Assembly: GCA_947474635.1 (NCBI GenBank)
Contig: CANJJB010000003.1
Span: 1-64,000, forward strand
Source of the DNA: Parachlamydiales bacterium
GTDB taxonomy: Bacteria; Chlamydiota; Chlamydiia; Chlamydiales; Rhabdochlamydiaceae
Length of the DNA stretch: 64,000 nucleotides
Direction of reading: 5' to 3'
The notes below the pieces were generated by a model. The model was not told where the DNA came from and ran no database searches. It saw only the letters and a program-made list of their open reading frames with translations. Positions 19,597 to 28,590 of this stretch are shown here, in pieces (position 1 is the first letter of the stretch; each line of letters begins with the position of its first letter). A program made the translations under genes and the position numbers.

Positions 19597-21543
19597 ATGT
19601 TAGGAAGACTTACAATAGATGCCTTCAAACACGACTTGATTGAGTATGGCGCGGGTGTTTCCATGCTTTTTTCTGCAATAGGAATATGCTTCTTACTTAC
19701 CTATTACAAAAAATGGAAATGGATATGGACAGAGTGGATCACATCTGTTGACCACAAAAAAATTGGCCTCATGTACATCATTGTGTCAGCAGTTATGCTC
19801 TTTAAAGGACTCTTTGATGCCGTCATGATGCGCGTTCAGCAAGCAATGGCGTGCGGAGATTCTCTGGGTTATTTAGAAGCACCCCATTTTCAGCAGCTTT
19901 TTACAGCCCATGGCGTGACGATGATATTTTTTGTCGGCATGGGAGTTATTTTTGGATTGATCAACCTCGTTCTTCCGCTTCAACTAGGCGCAAGAGATGT
20001 TGCATTTCCTTTTTTAAATTCTTTAAGCTTTTGGCTTTTCTCTGCAGGTGCTCTTTTTGTACTAGTCTCTTTAGTAGTCGGCGTCTTTGCTGGCACAGGG
20101 TGGACAGCTTACCCTCCTCTTGCAGGGCTAAAATATAATCCGGGCGTCGGTGTCGATTATTGGCTGTGGAGCCTTCAGATATCGGGTGTTGGGAGCCTTC
20201 TTTCAGGCGTTAATTTTTTTGTGACCATTCTTAAAATGCGCTGCCCCGGGATGACTCTTATGAAGATGCCCATCTTTGTGTGGTCAACACTTGCAACAAC
20301 AGCACTTGTCATTTTTGCTTTTCCCATTTTAACAGCAACACTTGCAATGCTTACAACCGATCGCCTTTTTGATACGCGCCTTTTCACAGCCGATTTTGGT
20401 GGCAATCCCATGATGTACATCAACTTGATCTGGGCGTGGGGACATCCAGAAGTTTACATCTTAGTGCTACCAGCTTTTGGGATTTTTTCAGAAGTCGTCT
20501 CTGTTTTTTCACAGAAAAGGTTATTTGGATACACAACCATGGTATGGGCAATTGTTGGCATCACCGTACTTTCCTTCATCGTGTGGTTGCATCATTTCTT
20601 TACCATGGGAGCAAGCGCAAATGTCAATGCCTTCTTTGGCATCATGACAATGGTGATTGCGATACCGACCGGCGTTAAAGTGTTCAACTGGCTATTTACG
20701 ATGTTTAAAGGCAAAGTTCTTTTCACCACACCCCTACTTTGGTTTTTAGGATTTATCGCTATTTTTGTCACAGGTGGCATGACAGGTGTTCTCATGTCTA
20801 TTCCAGGTGTCGACTTTCAAGTGCACAACAGCTTATTTCTGATTGCACATTTTCACTCCACCATCATTGGCGGCGTGCTCTTTGGGTTTTTTGCAGGCTA
20901 TGCCTATTGGTTTCCTAAATTTACAGGATTTAAACTCAATGAGCGCCTAGGCAAGCAAGCTTTTTGGTGCTGGATCATCGGATTTTTTGTTGCTTTCATG
21001 CCTCTTTACATCCTGGGACTTATGGGCGCAACAAGAAGACTTAACCATTACGAGGTAGCTGGCTGGCAGCCTCTTTTTATCATTGCCTGCTTTGGAGCGC
21101 TCATCATTTCTGCGGGCTTAGGGCTCCAAGTGTTACAACTCATTGTCAGCATCAGAGATCGCAATAAAAATAGAGATACAACCGGAGATCCTTGGAATGG
21201 AAGAACGCTTGAATGGGCAACGAAATCTCCTCCTCCTTTCTACAACTTTGCAATCACTCCTGAAGTGCATGAAAGAGATGCTTTCTGGGCTATGAAACAA
21301 TCTCCTCCAAAAAAAACTCCCTTCACAAAAATCCACATGCCGAGCAATACCCCCTATGGTTTTTACATAGGAGCTTTAAGTTTTCTCTTTGGCTTTGGAA
21401 TGATCTGGTACATGTTTTGGCTTGCCATCATCTCAGGTGTTGGCATGCTTGCATGCGTGATTCTGCGCCTTTATGAAAACAACACCGATTACTATGTATC
21501 TGTAGAAGAAATTAAAAACATCGAAATACAAAGAAGGGTATAA
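19597..21543 (+). CDS. cyoB: Cytochrome bo-type quinol oxidase subunit I
   Basis: HHK-type start [66 protein letters not shown]. Confidence 0.97.
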   Translation: MLGRLTIDAFKHDLIEYGAGVSMLFSAIGICFLLTYYKKWKWIWTEWITSVDHKKIGLMYIIVSAVMLFKGLFDAVMMRVQQAMACGDSLGYLEAPHFQQLFTAHGVTMIFFVGMGVIFGLINLVLPLQLGARDVAFPFLNSLSFWLFSAGALFVLVSLVVGVFAGTGWTAYPPLAGLKYNPGVGVDYWLWSLQISGVGSLLSGVNFFVTILKMRCPGMTLMKMPIFVWSTLATTALVIFAFPILTATLAMLTTDRLFDTRLFTADFGGNPMMYINLIWAWGHPEVYILVLPAFGIFSEVVSVFSQKRLFGYTTMVWAIVGITVLSFIVWLHHFFTMGASANVNAFFGIMTMVIAIPTGVKVFNWLFTMFKGKVLFTTPLLWFLGFIAIFVTGGMTGVLMSIPGVDFQVHNSLFLIAHFHSTIIGGVLFGFFAGYAYWFPKFTGFKLNERLGKQAFWCWIIGFFVAFMPLYILGLMGATRRLNHYEVAGWQPLFIIACFGALIISAGLGLQVLQLIVSIRDRNKNRDTTGDPWNGRTLEWATKSPPPFYNFAITPEVHERDAFWAMKQSPPKKTPFTKIHMPSNTPYGFYIGALSFLFGFGMIWYMFWLAIISGVGMLACVILRLYENNTDYYVSVEEIKNIEIQRRV

Positions 21544-21545
21544 CA

Positions 21546-22124
21546 ATGACTACTTCTCATGAACATGAAGAGAACTATTCTAAAACCCTCTTTGGCTTTT
21601 GGGTTTATCTCCTCAGTGATCTTGTTCTCTTTGGAGCTCTTTTTGCAACGTATGCAGTGCTACGCACGGCAACCTACGGCGGGCCTTCCGCTGCAGAACT
21701 ATTGCACCCTTCTCGTGCGCTCATGCAGACACTTCTTGTACTCACAGCTAGCTTCACAAGCGGTCTCGGAAAAGTCTTTACCCACCGCGGCATGAAAAAT
21801 GCCACCCTAACCATGTACGGTCTTACCTTTCTTTTAGGCATTGCTTTCATGATGATTGGTCTTACTGAATGGAATGATCTTGTTGTGCAAGGTAGCAGCT
21901 GGAAAAAAAGCGCTTTTCTCTCTGCTTTTTTTACACTCATTGGAACCTACTTCCTTCACATGATATGCGCTCTTCTCTGGGTCATCGTTCTTTTAGTACC
22001 TGTCTTTAAAAAGGGCCTCACACCTGTCAATGTAAAAAGACTCTCTTGTCTAACAATGTTCTGGCAATTTTTAAATATCGTCTGGATCTTTATCTTTTCT
22101 ATCGTCTACCTACTGGGAGCGTAA
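21546..22124 (+). CDS. cyoC: Cytochrome bo-type quinol oxidase subunit III
   Basis: FGFWVYLLSDLVLFGALFATYAVL, five-TM subunit III pattern, operon position. Confidence 0.94.
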   Translation: MTTSHEHEENYSKTLFGFWVYLLSDLVLFGALFATYAVLRTATYGGPSAAELLHPSRALMQTLLVLTASFTSGLGKVFTHRGMKNATLTMYGLTFLLGIAFMMIGLTEWNDLVVQGSSWKKSAFLSAFFTLIGTYFLHMICALLWVIVLLVPVFKKGLTPVNVKRLSCLTMFWQFLNIVWIFIFSIVYLLGA

Positions 22125-22125
22125 C

Positions 22126-22449
22126 ATGATTGATATGCAATACAAATGGAATAAAAGCATCAAGCCTCTAGTGATCGGCTTTGCACTCTCTCTCTTTCTA
22201 ACCCTACTTGCTTATTTCATTGCAAAAGATCATCTATCCAGTGGCCTCTCTCTTGTGTATGTCATCTTAGGCCTTGCCACTTTACAAGCGCTTTTGCAAT
22301 GTATTTTCTTTCTCCACATCAATGCAGAATCTCACCCACGCTGGAGTCTCATTTCTCTTATCTTCACGGTAATTGTTCTCATCATTATCGTGGGCGGCTC
22401 TCTCTGGATCATGTACAACCTCGACTACAACATGATGCCTACTATGTAG
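22126..22449 (+). CDS. cyoD: Cytochrome bo-type quinol oxidase subunit IV
   Basis: Three TM segments, QALLQCIFFLHI, LWIMYNLDYNMM C-terminus. Confidence 0.92.
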   Translation: MIDMQYKWNKSIKPLVIGFALSLFLTLLAYFIAKDHLSSGLSLVYVILGLATLQALLQCIFFLHINAESHPRWSLISLIFTVIVLIIIVGGSLWIMYNLDYNMMPTM

Positions 22450-22504
22450 CTCTATTGATTTATATCGACTTTGTATGATAATGCCTTGCAAAAGAGATAA
22501 CTGA

Positions 22505-23554
22505 ATGAAATTCCAACAGCCTCCCCGTCTAGAGCCCGGTGATAGGGTAGCTATCGTATCTCCCTCGTCAGGATTGCCCCATGTATTTCCTTGGGTATAT
22601 GAACAAGGCTTAGAGCGCGTTAAAACGGAATTTCAGTTGGAACCAGTAGAATATGCAACTACTCGTCAAAGTCCCGAATATTTATCTAATAATCCTAAAG
22701 CACGGGCAGAAGATATTAATGCAGCTTTTGCAGATCCCTCTATCAAAGCCATCATTGCAACTGTCGGAGGCAATGATCAAATTAGAATTCTTCCCCATCT
22801 CAATAAAGAAGTGATTGCTGCAAATCCAAAAATATTCATGGGATATAGTGATTGCACAAATCTCCATCTTTTCCTTTGGAATTTGGGCATTATTTCCTAT
22901 TACGGCGGAGCCATCATGACTCAGTTTGCAATGGGAGGAGGAATGCAATCCTATACAATGCATTCGATAAAACAATCACTTTTTAATTCTTCTCTTGGAG
23001 AAGTACATCCAGCTCCAGAATGGAGCGATGCTGATTTAGACTGGGGTGACCAGAAAAACCTGAGCAAAAAACGCCCTATGTATAAAGGAGAAGAATGGCA
23101 TTGGCATCATGCTCCAAGTGGCACCATCCAAGGACAGTTGTGGGGAGGATGTCTTGAGGTTCTTGCTTTGCACTTATCTGTTAAACGTTATTTACCGAGC
23201 ATCGACCAACTAGAAAATACGATTCTTTTTATAGAAACATCTGAAGAAATGCCTTCAGAAGGATTTGTGTACCGTTTTATTGCATCTTTAGCAGAACTGG
23301 GTATGTTAAAAAAATTCAAAGGCATTTTGATGGCCTATCCAAAAGCACAGTTTTGCAGCCTGCAACCACCAGAAGGCAGAAAAGCTTTTATCTTAAATCA
23401 ACAACATGCAATCAAAAAAGCTCTGCAAGATTACCAATCGAATATTCCCGTCGTCTTTAATATGAATTTTGGACATACCGACCCACAACTCATCATTCCC
23501 TGCGGAGGAACTGTCTTAATCGATGGAGCGCGCAGAAAAATTATTTTCAGCTAG
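22505..23554 (+). CDS. S66-family LD-carboxypeptidase (MccF/LdcA superfamily)
   Basis: GDRVAIVSPSS, FMGYSDCTNLHLFLW, GGCLEVL, ILFIETSEEMPSE, FGHTDPQLIIPCG. Confidence 0.9.
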   Translation: MKFQQPPRLEPGDRVAIVSPSSGLPHVFPWVYEQGLERVKTEFQLEPVEYATTRQSPEYLSNNPKARAEDINAAFADPSIKAIIATVGGNDQIRILPHLNKEVIAANPKIFMGYSDCTNLHLFLWNLGIISYYGGAIMTQFAMGGGMQSYTMHSIKQSLFNSSLGEVHPAPEWSDADLDWGDQKNLSKKRPMYKGEEWHWHHAPSGTIQGQLWGGCLEVLALHLSVKRYLPSIDQLENTILFIETSEEMPSEGFVYRFIASLAELGMLKKFKGILMAYPKAQFCSLQPPEGRKAFILNQQHAIKKALQDYQSNIPVVFNMNFGHTDPQLIIPCGGTVLIDGARRKIIFS

Positions 23555-23555
23555 C

Positions 23556-23714
23556 TTAAGGATTACATTTGCAGGGACAGCTTGCGCTGCACTCACACAC
23601 CGCTTCGCATGCACACTCAGCCATATTGCAATCTGCTTTGACTGCCTTCTTAGAACAAGATGAAAAGGTAGTGCAAGTGATTATGAGAGCAAATAAAAAT
23701 ACTGCTTTTTTCAT
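23556..23714 (-). CDS. Small Cys-rich lipoprotein (metallothionein-like, 52 aa)
   Basis: Start ATG at 23714. MKKAVFLFALIITCTTFSSCSKKAVKADCNMAECACEAVCECSASCPCKCNP: lipobox FSSC then 8 Cys in about 23 residues. Confidence 0.7.
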   Translation of the reverse strand: MKKAVFLFALIITCTTFSSCSKKAVKADCNMAECACEAVCECSASCPCKCNP

Positions 23715-23812
23715 GTGAACCTCCGTTTTTCTTATATCTATCACAATCTACATTTTTTTCTTGCCATCAATATACATTTTTACGAATCTGCGTCAATACA
23801 AGGGCTTTTACC

Positions 23813-24685
23813 ATGTCTGTTGCAACACTCAAAGTTAGAGCGCGCGCTTATTGGTTTCTGGCAAAGCCAGGAATTATCTTCGGCAATATTGTGACAACGA
23901 TTGCAGGCTTTGCGCTTGCTGCAAAAGGGATGTTCAATCCTTCTCTTTTTTTAGCTACTCTTTTAGGGGTATCTCTTGTGATGGCATCGGCGTGCGTATT
24001 CAACAACTACATCGACCGCGAGCTTGATGAAAAAATGAAAAGAACACGCAATCGCCCTCTTGTAAAAGGAGATATGTCGTATGTGGCAGCGCTTGTATTT
24101 GGGGCTTGTCTAGGAGTGCTTGGAACAATATGTCTGCTTGTATTTACAAATTCTCTTGCAACACTCATCGCGCTTGTAGGGCTCTTTGTTTATGTTCTGT
24201 TGTATAGTTTTGCAAAGTACAAAACAGTGCATTGCACTTTGATTGGAAGTGTCGCAGGAGCAATCCCGCCGGTTGTGGGATATTGTGCGGTGTCTAACTC
24301 TCTTGATATCTGCGCTCTTCTCTTATTTGCAATTCTTGTGCTTTGGCAGATGCCCCACTTTTTTGCGATTGCAATCTACCGCTTGGAAGATTACGTCGCA
24401 GGCTCTATCCCTGTTCTGCCGGTTAAAAGAGGTATCTTAAACACCAAAGTGCAGATCCTTCTTTATATGATTGCTTTTGTGATTGCCTCGCTCCTACCGT
24501 TCTTCTTGGGATATGTAGGATATACTTATCTAACCACCGCTTGCATTCTCGGCAGTGCTTGGCTATGGATCTGTATGAAAGGTTTTAAATGCACTAATGA
24601 CCACAGATGGGCAAGACAAGTATTTCTTTGTTCTCTTGTGGTAATTACTGGGCTTTCACTTTCTATTCTCTGTAGCGTTACTTGA
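23813..24685 (+). CDS. cyoE: Protoheme IX farnesyltransferase (heme O synthase)
   Basis: NNYIDRELDEKMKRTRNRPLVKG, YKTVHCTLIGSVAGAIPPVVGY. Confidence 0.95.
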   Translation: MSVATLKVRARAYWFLAKPGIIFGNIVTTIAGFALAAKGMFNPSLFLATLLGVSLVMASACVFNNYIDRELDEKMKRTRNRPLVKGDMSYVAALVFGACLGVLGTICLLVFTNSLATLIALVGLFVYVLLYSFAKYKTVHCTLIGSVAGAIPPVVGYCAVSNSLDICALLLFAILVLWQMPHFFAIAIYRLEDYVAGSIPVLPVKRGILNTKVQILLYMIAFVIASLLPFFLGYVGYTYLTTACILGSAWLWICMKGFKCTNDHRWARQVFLCSLVVITGLSLSILCSVT

Positions 24686-24763
24686 GAAATCTCTAATCCT
24701 CGTTGACTAATACCTCTCAAAGAATATAATGTCCTACACTCGACAATAAGAGTGCTACTTTAA

Positions 24764-24850
24764 GGAAAGATGGCTGAGTGGCCGAAGGCACGTCCCTGCT
24801 AAGGACGCGTATCTTTACGGGTACCGTGGGTTCAAATCCCACTCTTTCCG
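24764..24850 (+). tRNA. tRNA-Ser (anticodon GCU)
   Basis: Acceptor GGAAAGA/TCTTTCC, anticodon stem CGTCC-CTGCTAA-GGACG, long variable arm, T-arm GTGGGTTCAAATCCCAC, discriminator G. Confidence 0.95.
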
Positions 24851-24897
24851 ATTTTTTTCTGGCATGAATCAAGACTTTCTTTTAAGTTGTGTTTACT

Positions 24898-26340
24898 ATG
24901 AACGAGACCTCGAAAACAAAGATCCCACCCAACTCAAAAGAATCAGAAATGATTGTTTTGGGCTGCATGCTGACATCAATCGGCAGCCTTAACGTGGCAG
25001 CAGATTCTCTTGATGAGTCAGATTTTTACTACAATGAACATAAACTTATTTTCGAAACGCTACGTAATTGCTATAAACAAGATAAACCAGCCGATGTCCA
25101 TCTCGTATGTGAAGAGCTAAAACGCTCAGGCAAGCTCAATGCAGCAGGCGGCGTTAGCTATGTCACTACACTTGCTCAGTACGCGGGAACCGCTGCCTAC
25201 ATCGAAGAGTACGCCGATTTAGTGCGTAGCAAATCTCTTCTTCGTAGGATGATTTACGCCTCTCAGGAAGTTGAAAAACAAGCATTCGATGAACCAGAAG
25301 ATGTACACAATGCACTCGACACTGCTCAACAAAAATTTTTCAACATCAGTCAGTCAGCAAATCCCGCTGCAGGACTCCACCTCAAAGATCTCTTATCAGG
25401 TGCCAAAGCTCCTTCAAAACTCCCCTATTTAAAAGAGCTACAAGAGCGGCAAGAAAAGTTCTTAAACCGCACAGAAGGGGATTTAGGCATCACAGGAATT
25501 CCTACGCATTTTATCGATCTTGATAAAATGATCAATGGTCTTGGACACTCAAATCTCATGATTTTAGCTGCTCGCCCTGCCATGGGAAAAACTGCTCTTG
25601 CTCTAAACATCGTAGAAAACGTCTGTTTTAAAAATCATCAAGCAGTTGGCATATTCTCTTTAGAAATGACAGCCGATCAACTCCTGCACCGCATCATCTG
25701 CTCTCAAGCAGATGTCGAATCAGATAAAATCAGAACAGGGGCTTTGAATGGCAATGAATTTCAAAAAATTGTGACCGCTGTTAACCGCATGCAAAAACAT
25801 ACGTTAATTATTGATGACCAACCGGGCCTTAAAATTACAGATCTGCGCGCAAGAGCACGCCGCATGAAAGAATCGCATAATATTTCCTTTCTTGTGGTTG
25901 ACTACCTACAGCTTCTTTCTGGATCTGGCTTTGTCCGTAACGTTGAAAATAGACAAAGTGAGATCTCTGAAATATCCCGCATGCTCAAAACACTTGCAAG
26001 AGAACTCAACATCCCGATTCTTTGTCTTTCTCAGCTCTCACGTAAAGTAGAAGAGCGGCAAGGCCATAGACCTATGATGAGCGATCTTCGAGAAAGCGGA
26101 TCGATCGAACAAGACTCAGACGTTGTGATGTTCTTGTTAAGACGGGAATATTACGACCCCTATGATAAGCCCGGCATGGCTGAGCTCATTGTTGCAAAAA
26201 ATCGTCACGGCGGCGTAGGAACCATCAATATGACCTTCCGTAAGGAAGTTGCCCAGTTTGCTAACTACTCAGCTGCCTCTTCCAAATCCCCCCTTATCAA
26301 GGACAACAAAGATGCCTTTGCAGCCTTCTCCCCTGATTGA
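24898..26340 (+). CDS. dnaB: Replicative DNA helicase DnaB (no intein)
   Basis: PPNSKESEMIVLGCML, RPAMGKTALALNI, VVDYLQLLSG, SDLRESGSIEQDSDVVMFLLR. Confidence 0.97.
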   Translation: MNETSKTKIPPNSKESEMIVLGCMLTSIGSLNVAADSLDESDFYYNEHKLIFETLRNCYKQDKPADVHLVCEELKRSGKLNAAGGVSYVTTLAQYAGTAAYIEEYADLVRSKSLLRRMIYASQEVEKQAFDEPEDVHNALDTAQQKFFNISQSANPAAGLHLKDLLSGAKAPSKLPYLKELQERQEKFLNRTEGDLGITGIPTHFIDLDKMINGLGHSNLMILAARPAMGKTALALNIVENVCFKNHQAVGIFSLEMTADQLLHRIICSQADVESDKIRTGALNGNEFQKIVTAVNRMQKHTLIIDDQPGLKITDLRARARRMKESHNISFLVVDYLQLLSGSGFVRNVENRQSEISEISRMLKTLARELNIPILCLSQLSRKVEERQGHRPMMSDLRESGSIEQDSDVVMFLLRREYYDPYDKPGMAELIVAKNRHGGVGTINMTFRKEVAQFANYSAASSKSPLIKDNKDAFAAFSPD

Positions 26341-26434
26341 CATATAAACAAAAACCCTCTATAATTAGGCACATACATTTAGTTTTAAAAGCAAAAAACT
26401 TTTATAATCTTAGTGAAGTCATCAATACGGGAGT

Positions 26435-28009
26435 GTGATGAGTACGTCCTCTTCTCAAGGCTTTGGTAAATTTCGTTCTCTATTTTGCCCTGTCCATAAG
26501 AGTGAGCTCAAGCTCTTTCTCCCCCTTGTGTTAATTTTCTTTTTTATTTGCTTTAACTATAACGTTTTAAGACCTGCAAAAGATTCCTTGGTTATTACTG
26601 CTCCCTCCTCTGGAGCTGAAATCCTTCCCTTTATTAAGCTCTGGGTCATTCTGCCCATGGCACTTCTCATGACCCTTTTGTTCACGCGCCTGACCAACCG
26701 CTTTAGTAGGGAAAAAGTATTTTATATCATGATGGGCATATTCCTAGGGTTTTTCATTCTTTTTGCTGGCGTTCTCTACCCATTAAAAGATTATTTACAT
26801 CCCCATGAATTTGCTGACAAGTTAGAAGCGATGCTACCCGTTGGATGTAAAGGACTTGTAGCACTCTTTCGTAACTGGACCTACACAACCTTCTACGTTA
26901 TGGCAGAGCTATGGGGAACGACCATCATGACCGTTCTCTTTTGGGGGTTTGCTAATGAAATTTTGAGTGTCCATACAGCTAAAAGATTTTATGTCTTGAT
27001 TTTGGTAGGCGGTAACCTCTCTGCCATTGGCGCAGGAAGTTTATCATCCGTCATTTCCAAATTAGGCATCCACTGGGGAAGTTTTCATGGCGCTGATCCC
27101 TGGCAATATTCTCTATTAGTCCTTACATCTGTGATTATCTTTAACGGCTTTCTCATTGTAGGTATTTTCCGCTGGCTACATAAAAATATTTTAACACATC
27201 AAGACTTCTCTCACCATCTTAGCCCGACGAGCGAGGAGCCTAATGCCAAAATAAGCCTCCGCACCTCCTTCGGCTACCTAGCAAAATCAAAATATTTACT
27301 TTGCATTGCCACCATCGTGCTCACTTACAATATTTGCATGAATCTCACAGAAGTCACTTGGAAAGATCAGCTATTGCAGATCTGCCCTCATCCTAATGAT
27401 TTTAATGCTTACATGGGTAAAGTCACGATGTGGATTGGTATTGCAGCAACTGTTGTTGCGATCATATCAGCAACTGTCATCCGCAAATGGAGCTGGACTG
27501 CTAACGCCCTTGTTCCCCCTGTTATTCTTCTTGTTGCAGGCATTGGCTTTTTCTCCTTCCTTATCTTTAAAAACACCTCATTTGGGCTCACGATCTCTCT
27601 TGTTTTAGGCAGCACCCCTCAAATGATTGGAGTATTTTTTGGCTCTCTCCAACACTGCTTTTCTAGAGCCTCCAAGTACACCATTTTTGATGCTACAAAA
27701 GAGTTAGCCTTTATCCCCTTAAGCAAAGAATCCAAGCTCAAAGGGAAAGCTGCTATTGACGGTGTAGGCTCTAGATTAGGTAAATCAGGCGCTGCTCTCA
27801 TCTACCAAACCCTCCTTATCTTCCTAGGCACCGTAGGCTCCACCATTCCTTATGTAGGCATTATCTTCCTCTTTGCCATAGCTGCCTGGATGATTGCTGT
27901 TATTTCTCTTGGTAAACGGTTCAATGCACTTGTCTCCCACCACGAAACAATTGCCCTACCAGAAGAAGAGCCTGCAGAATCTCGCAAGCCTCAAGAAGTT
28001 GCGACTTAA
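26435..28009 (+). CDS. NTT-family nucleotide transporter, second paralogue
   Basis: Closely resembles 2850..4415 throughout (e.g. PVHKSELKLFLPL, KELAFIPLSKESKLKGKAAIDGVGSRLGKSG). Confidence 0.95.
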   Translation: MMSTSSSQGFGKFRSLFCPVHKSELKLFLPLVLIFFFICFNYNVLRPAKDSLVITAPSSGAEILPFIKLWVILPMALLMTLLFTRLTNRFSREKVFYIMMGIFLGFFILFAGVLYPLKDYLHPHEFADKLEAMLPVGCKGLVALFRNWTYTTFYVMAELWGTTIMTVLFWGFANEILSVHTAKRFYVLILVGGNLSAIGAGSLSSVISKLGIHWGSFHGADPWQYSLLVLTSVIIFNGFLIVGIFRWLHKNILTHQDFSHHLSPTSEEPNAKISLRTSFGYLAKSKYLLCIATIVLTYNICMNLTEVTWKDQLLQICPHPNDFNAYMGKVTMWIGIAATVVAIISATVIRKWSWTANALVPPVILLVAGIGFFSFLIFKNTSFGLTISLVLGSTPQMIGVFFGSLQHCFSRASKYTIFDATKELAFIPLSKESKLKGKAAIDGVGSRLGKSGAALIYQTLLIFLGTVGSTIPYVGIIFLFAIAAWMIAVISLGKRFNALVSHHETIALPEEEPAESRKPQEVAT

Positions 28010-28031
28010 CCAAATGCTATGTTCTTAAGAA

Positions 28032-28277
28032 ATGCAAAAAATTAACAACCTTCTTTTAACACACTGGGACCCCATCGGCGTCCAAAATACAGATTTCGCA
28101 CATGATGAATATTTGCAATATGCCCACGAAATCTATGAAATGATCCAGCATTTGAATTCTGATGATGAACTGTTTGAGTATTTATGGGAACTCGAGACAG
28201 AGCACATGGGACTCGAAGGAAATAGAATAAAAACAAAAAAAGCGGCTAAAATAATATTTAATGATCTCAAAAAATAA
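28032..28277 (+). CDS. Small hypothetical acidic protein
   Basis: 81-aa ORF directly downstream of the translocase. Acidic helix-rich. No recognised motif. Confidence 0.5.
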   Translation: MQKINNLLLTHWDPIGVQNTDFAHDEYLQYAHEIYEMIQHLNSDDELFEYLWELETEHMGLEGNRIKTKKAAKIIFNDLKK

Positions 28278-28424
28278 AAAAGCTCATCACCCCATCTTAA
28301 ATACTTCAGTTGCAAAAATCACACCAGATGCTATAGGATACAGGCAAAAGAGTATGGAAGGGGAGTTTTCGTTTTACATCCTCTATAATTTTAAAGTTAA
28401 ATTTAACATATCGGAGTATCTTGA

Positions 28425-28514
28425 ATGTCGTCAGTAAAGAAGAAAAGAAAGTATAAAATGGCTAAGCACAAAAGAAAAAAACGTAGCCGTAGAGATCGTC
28501 ACAAGACTAAATAA
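28425..28514 (+). CDS. 29-aa basic protein resembling the AURKAIP1/COX24 (mS38) domain
   Basis: Not in ORF track (<60 aa). ATG..TAA encodes MSSVKKKRKYKMAKHKRKKRSRRDRHKTK, preceded by CGGAG. The K-M-xKHK-RKK-RxRRDRHK pattern fits the COX24/mS38 motif. Confidence 0.7.
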   Translation: MSSVKKKRKYKMAKHKRKKRSRRDRHKTK

Positions 28515-28590
28515 CTTATCCTTTCTTGCAGCTTGATCTAAGATAATCAAAGTTATATACTAGGTAGCCTACTACTTAGTATATTTTTTT

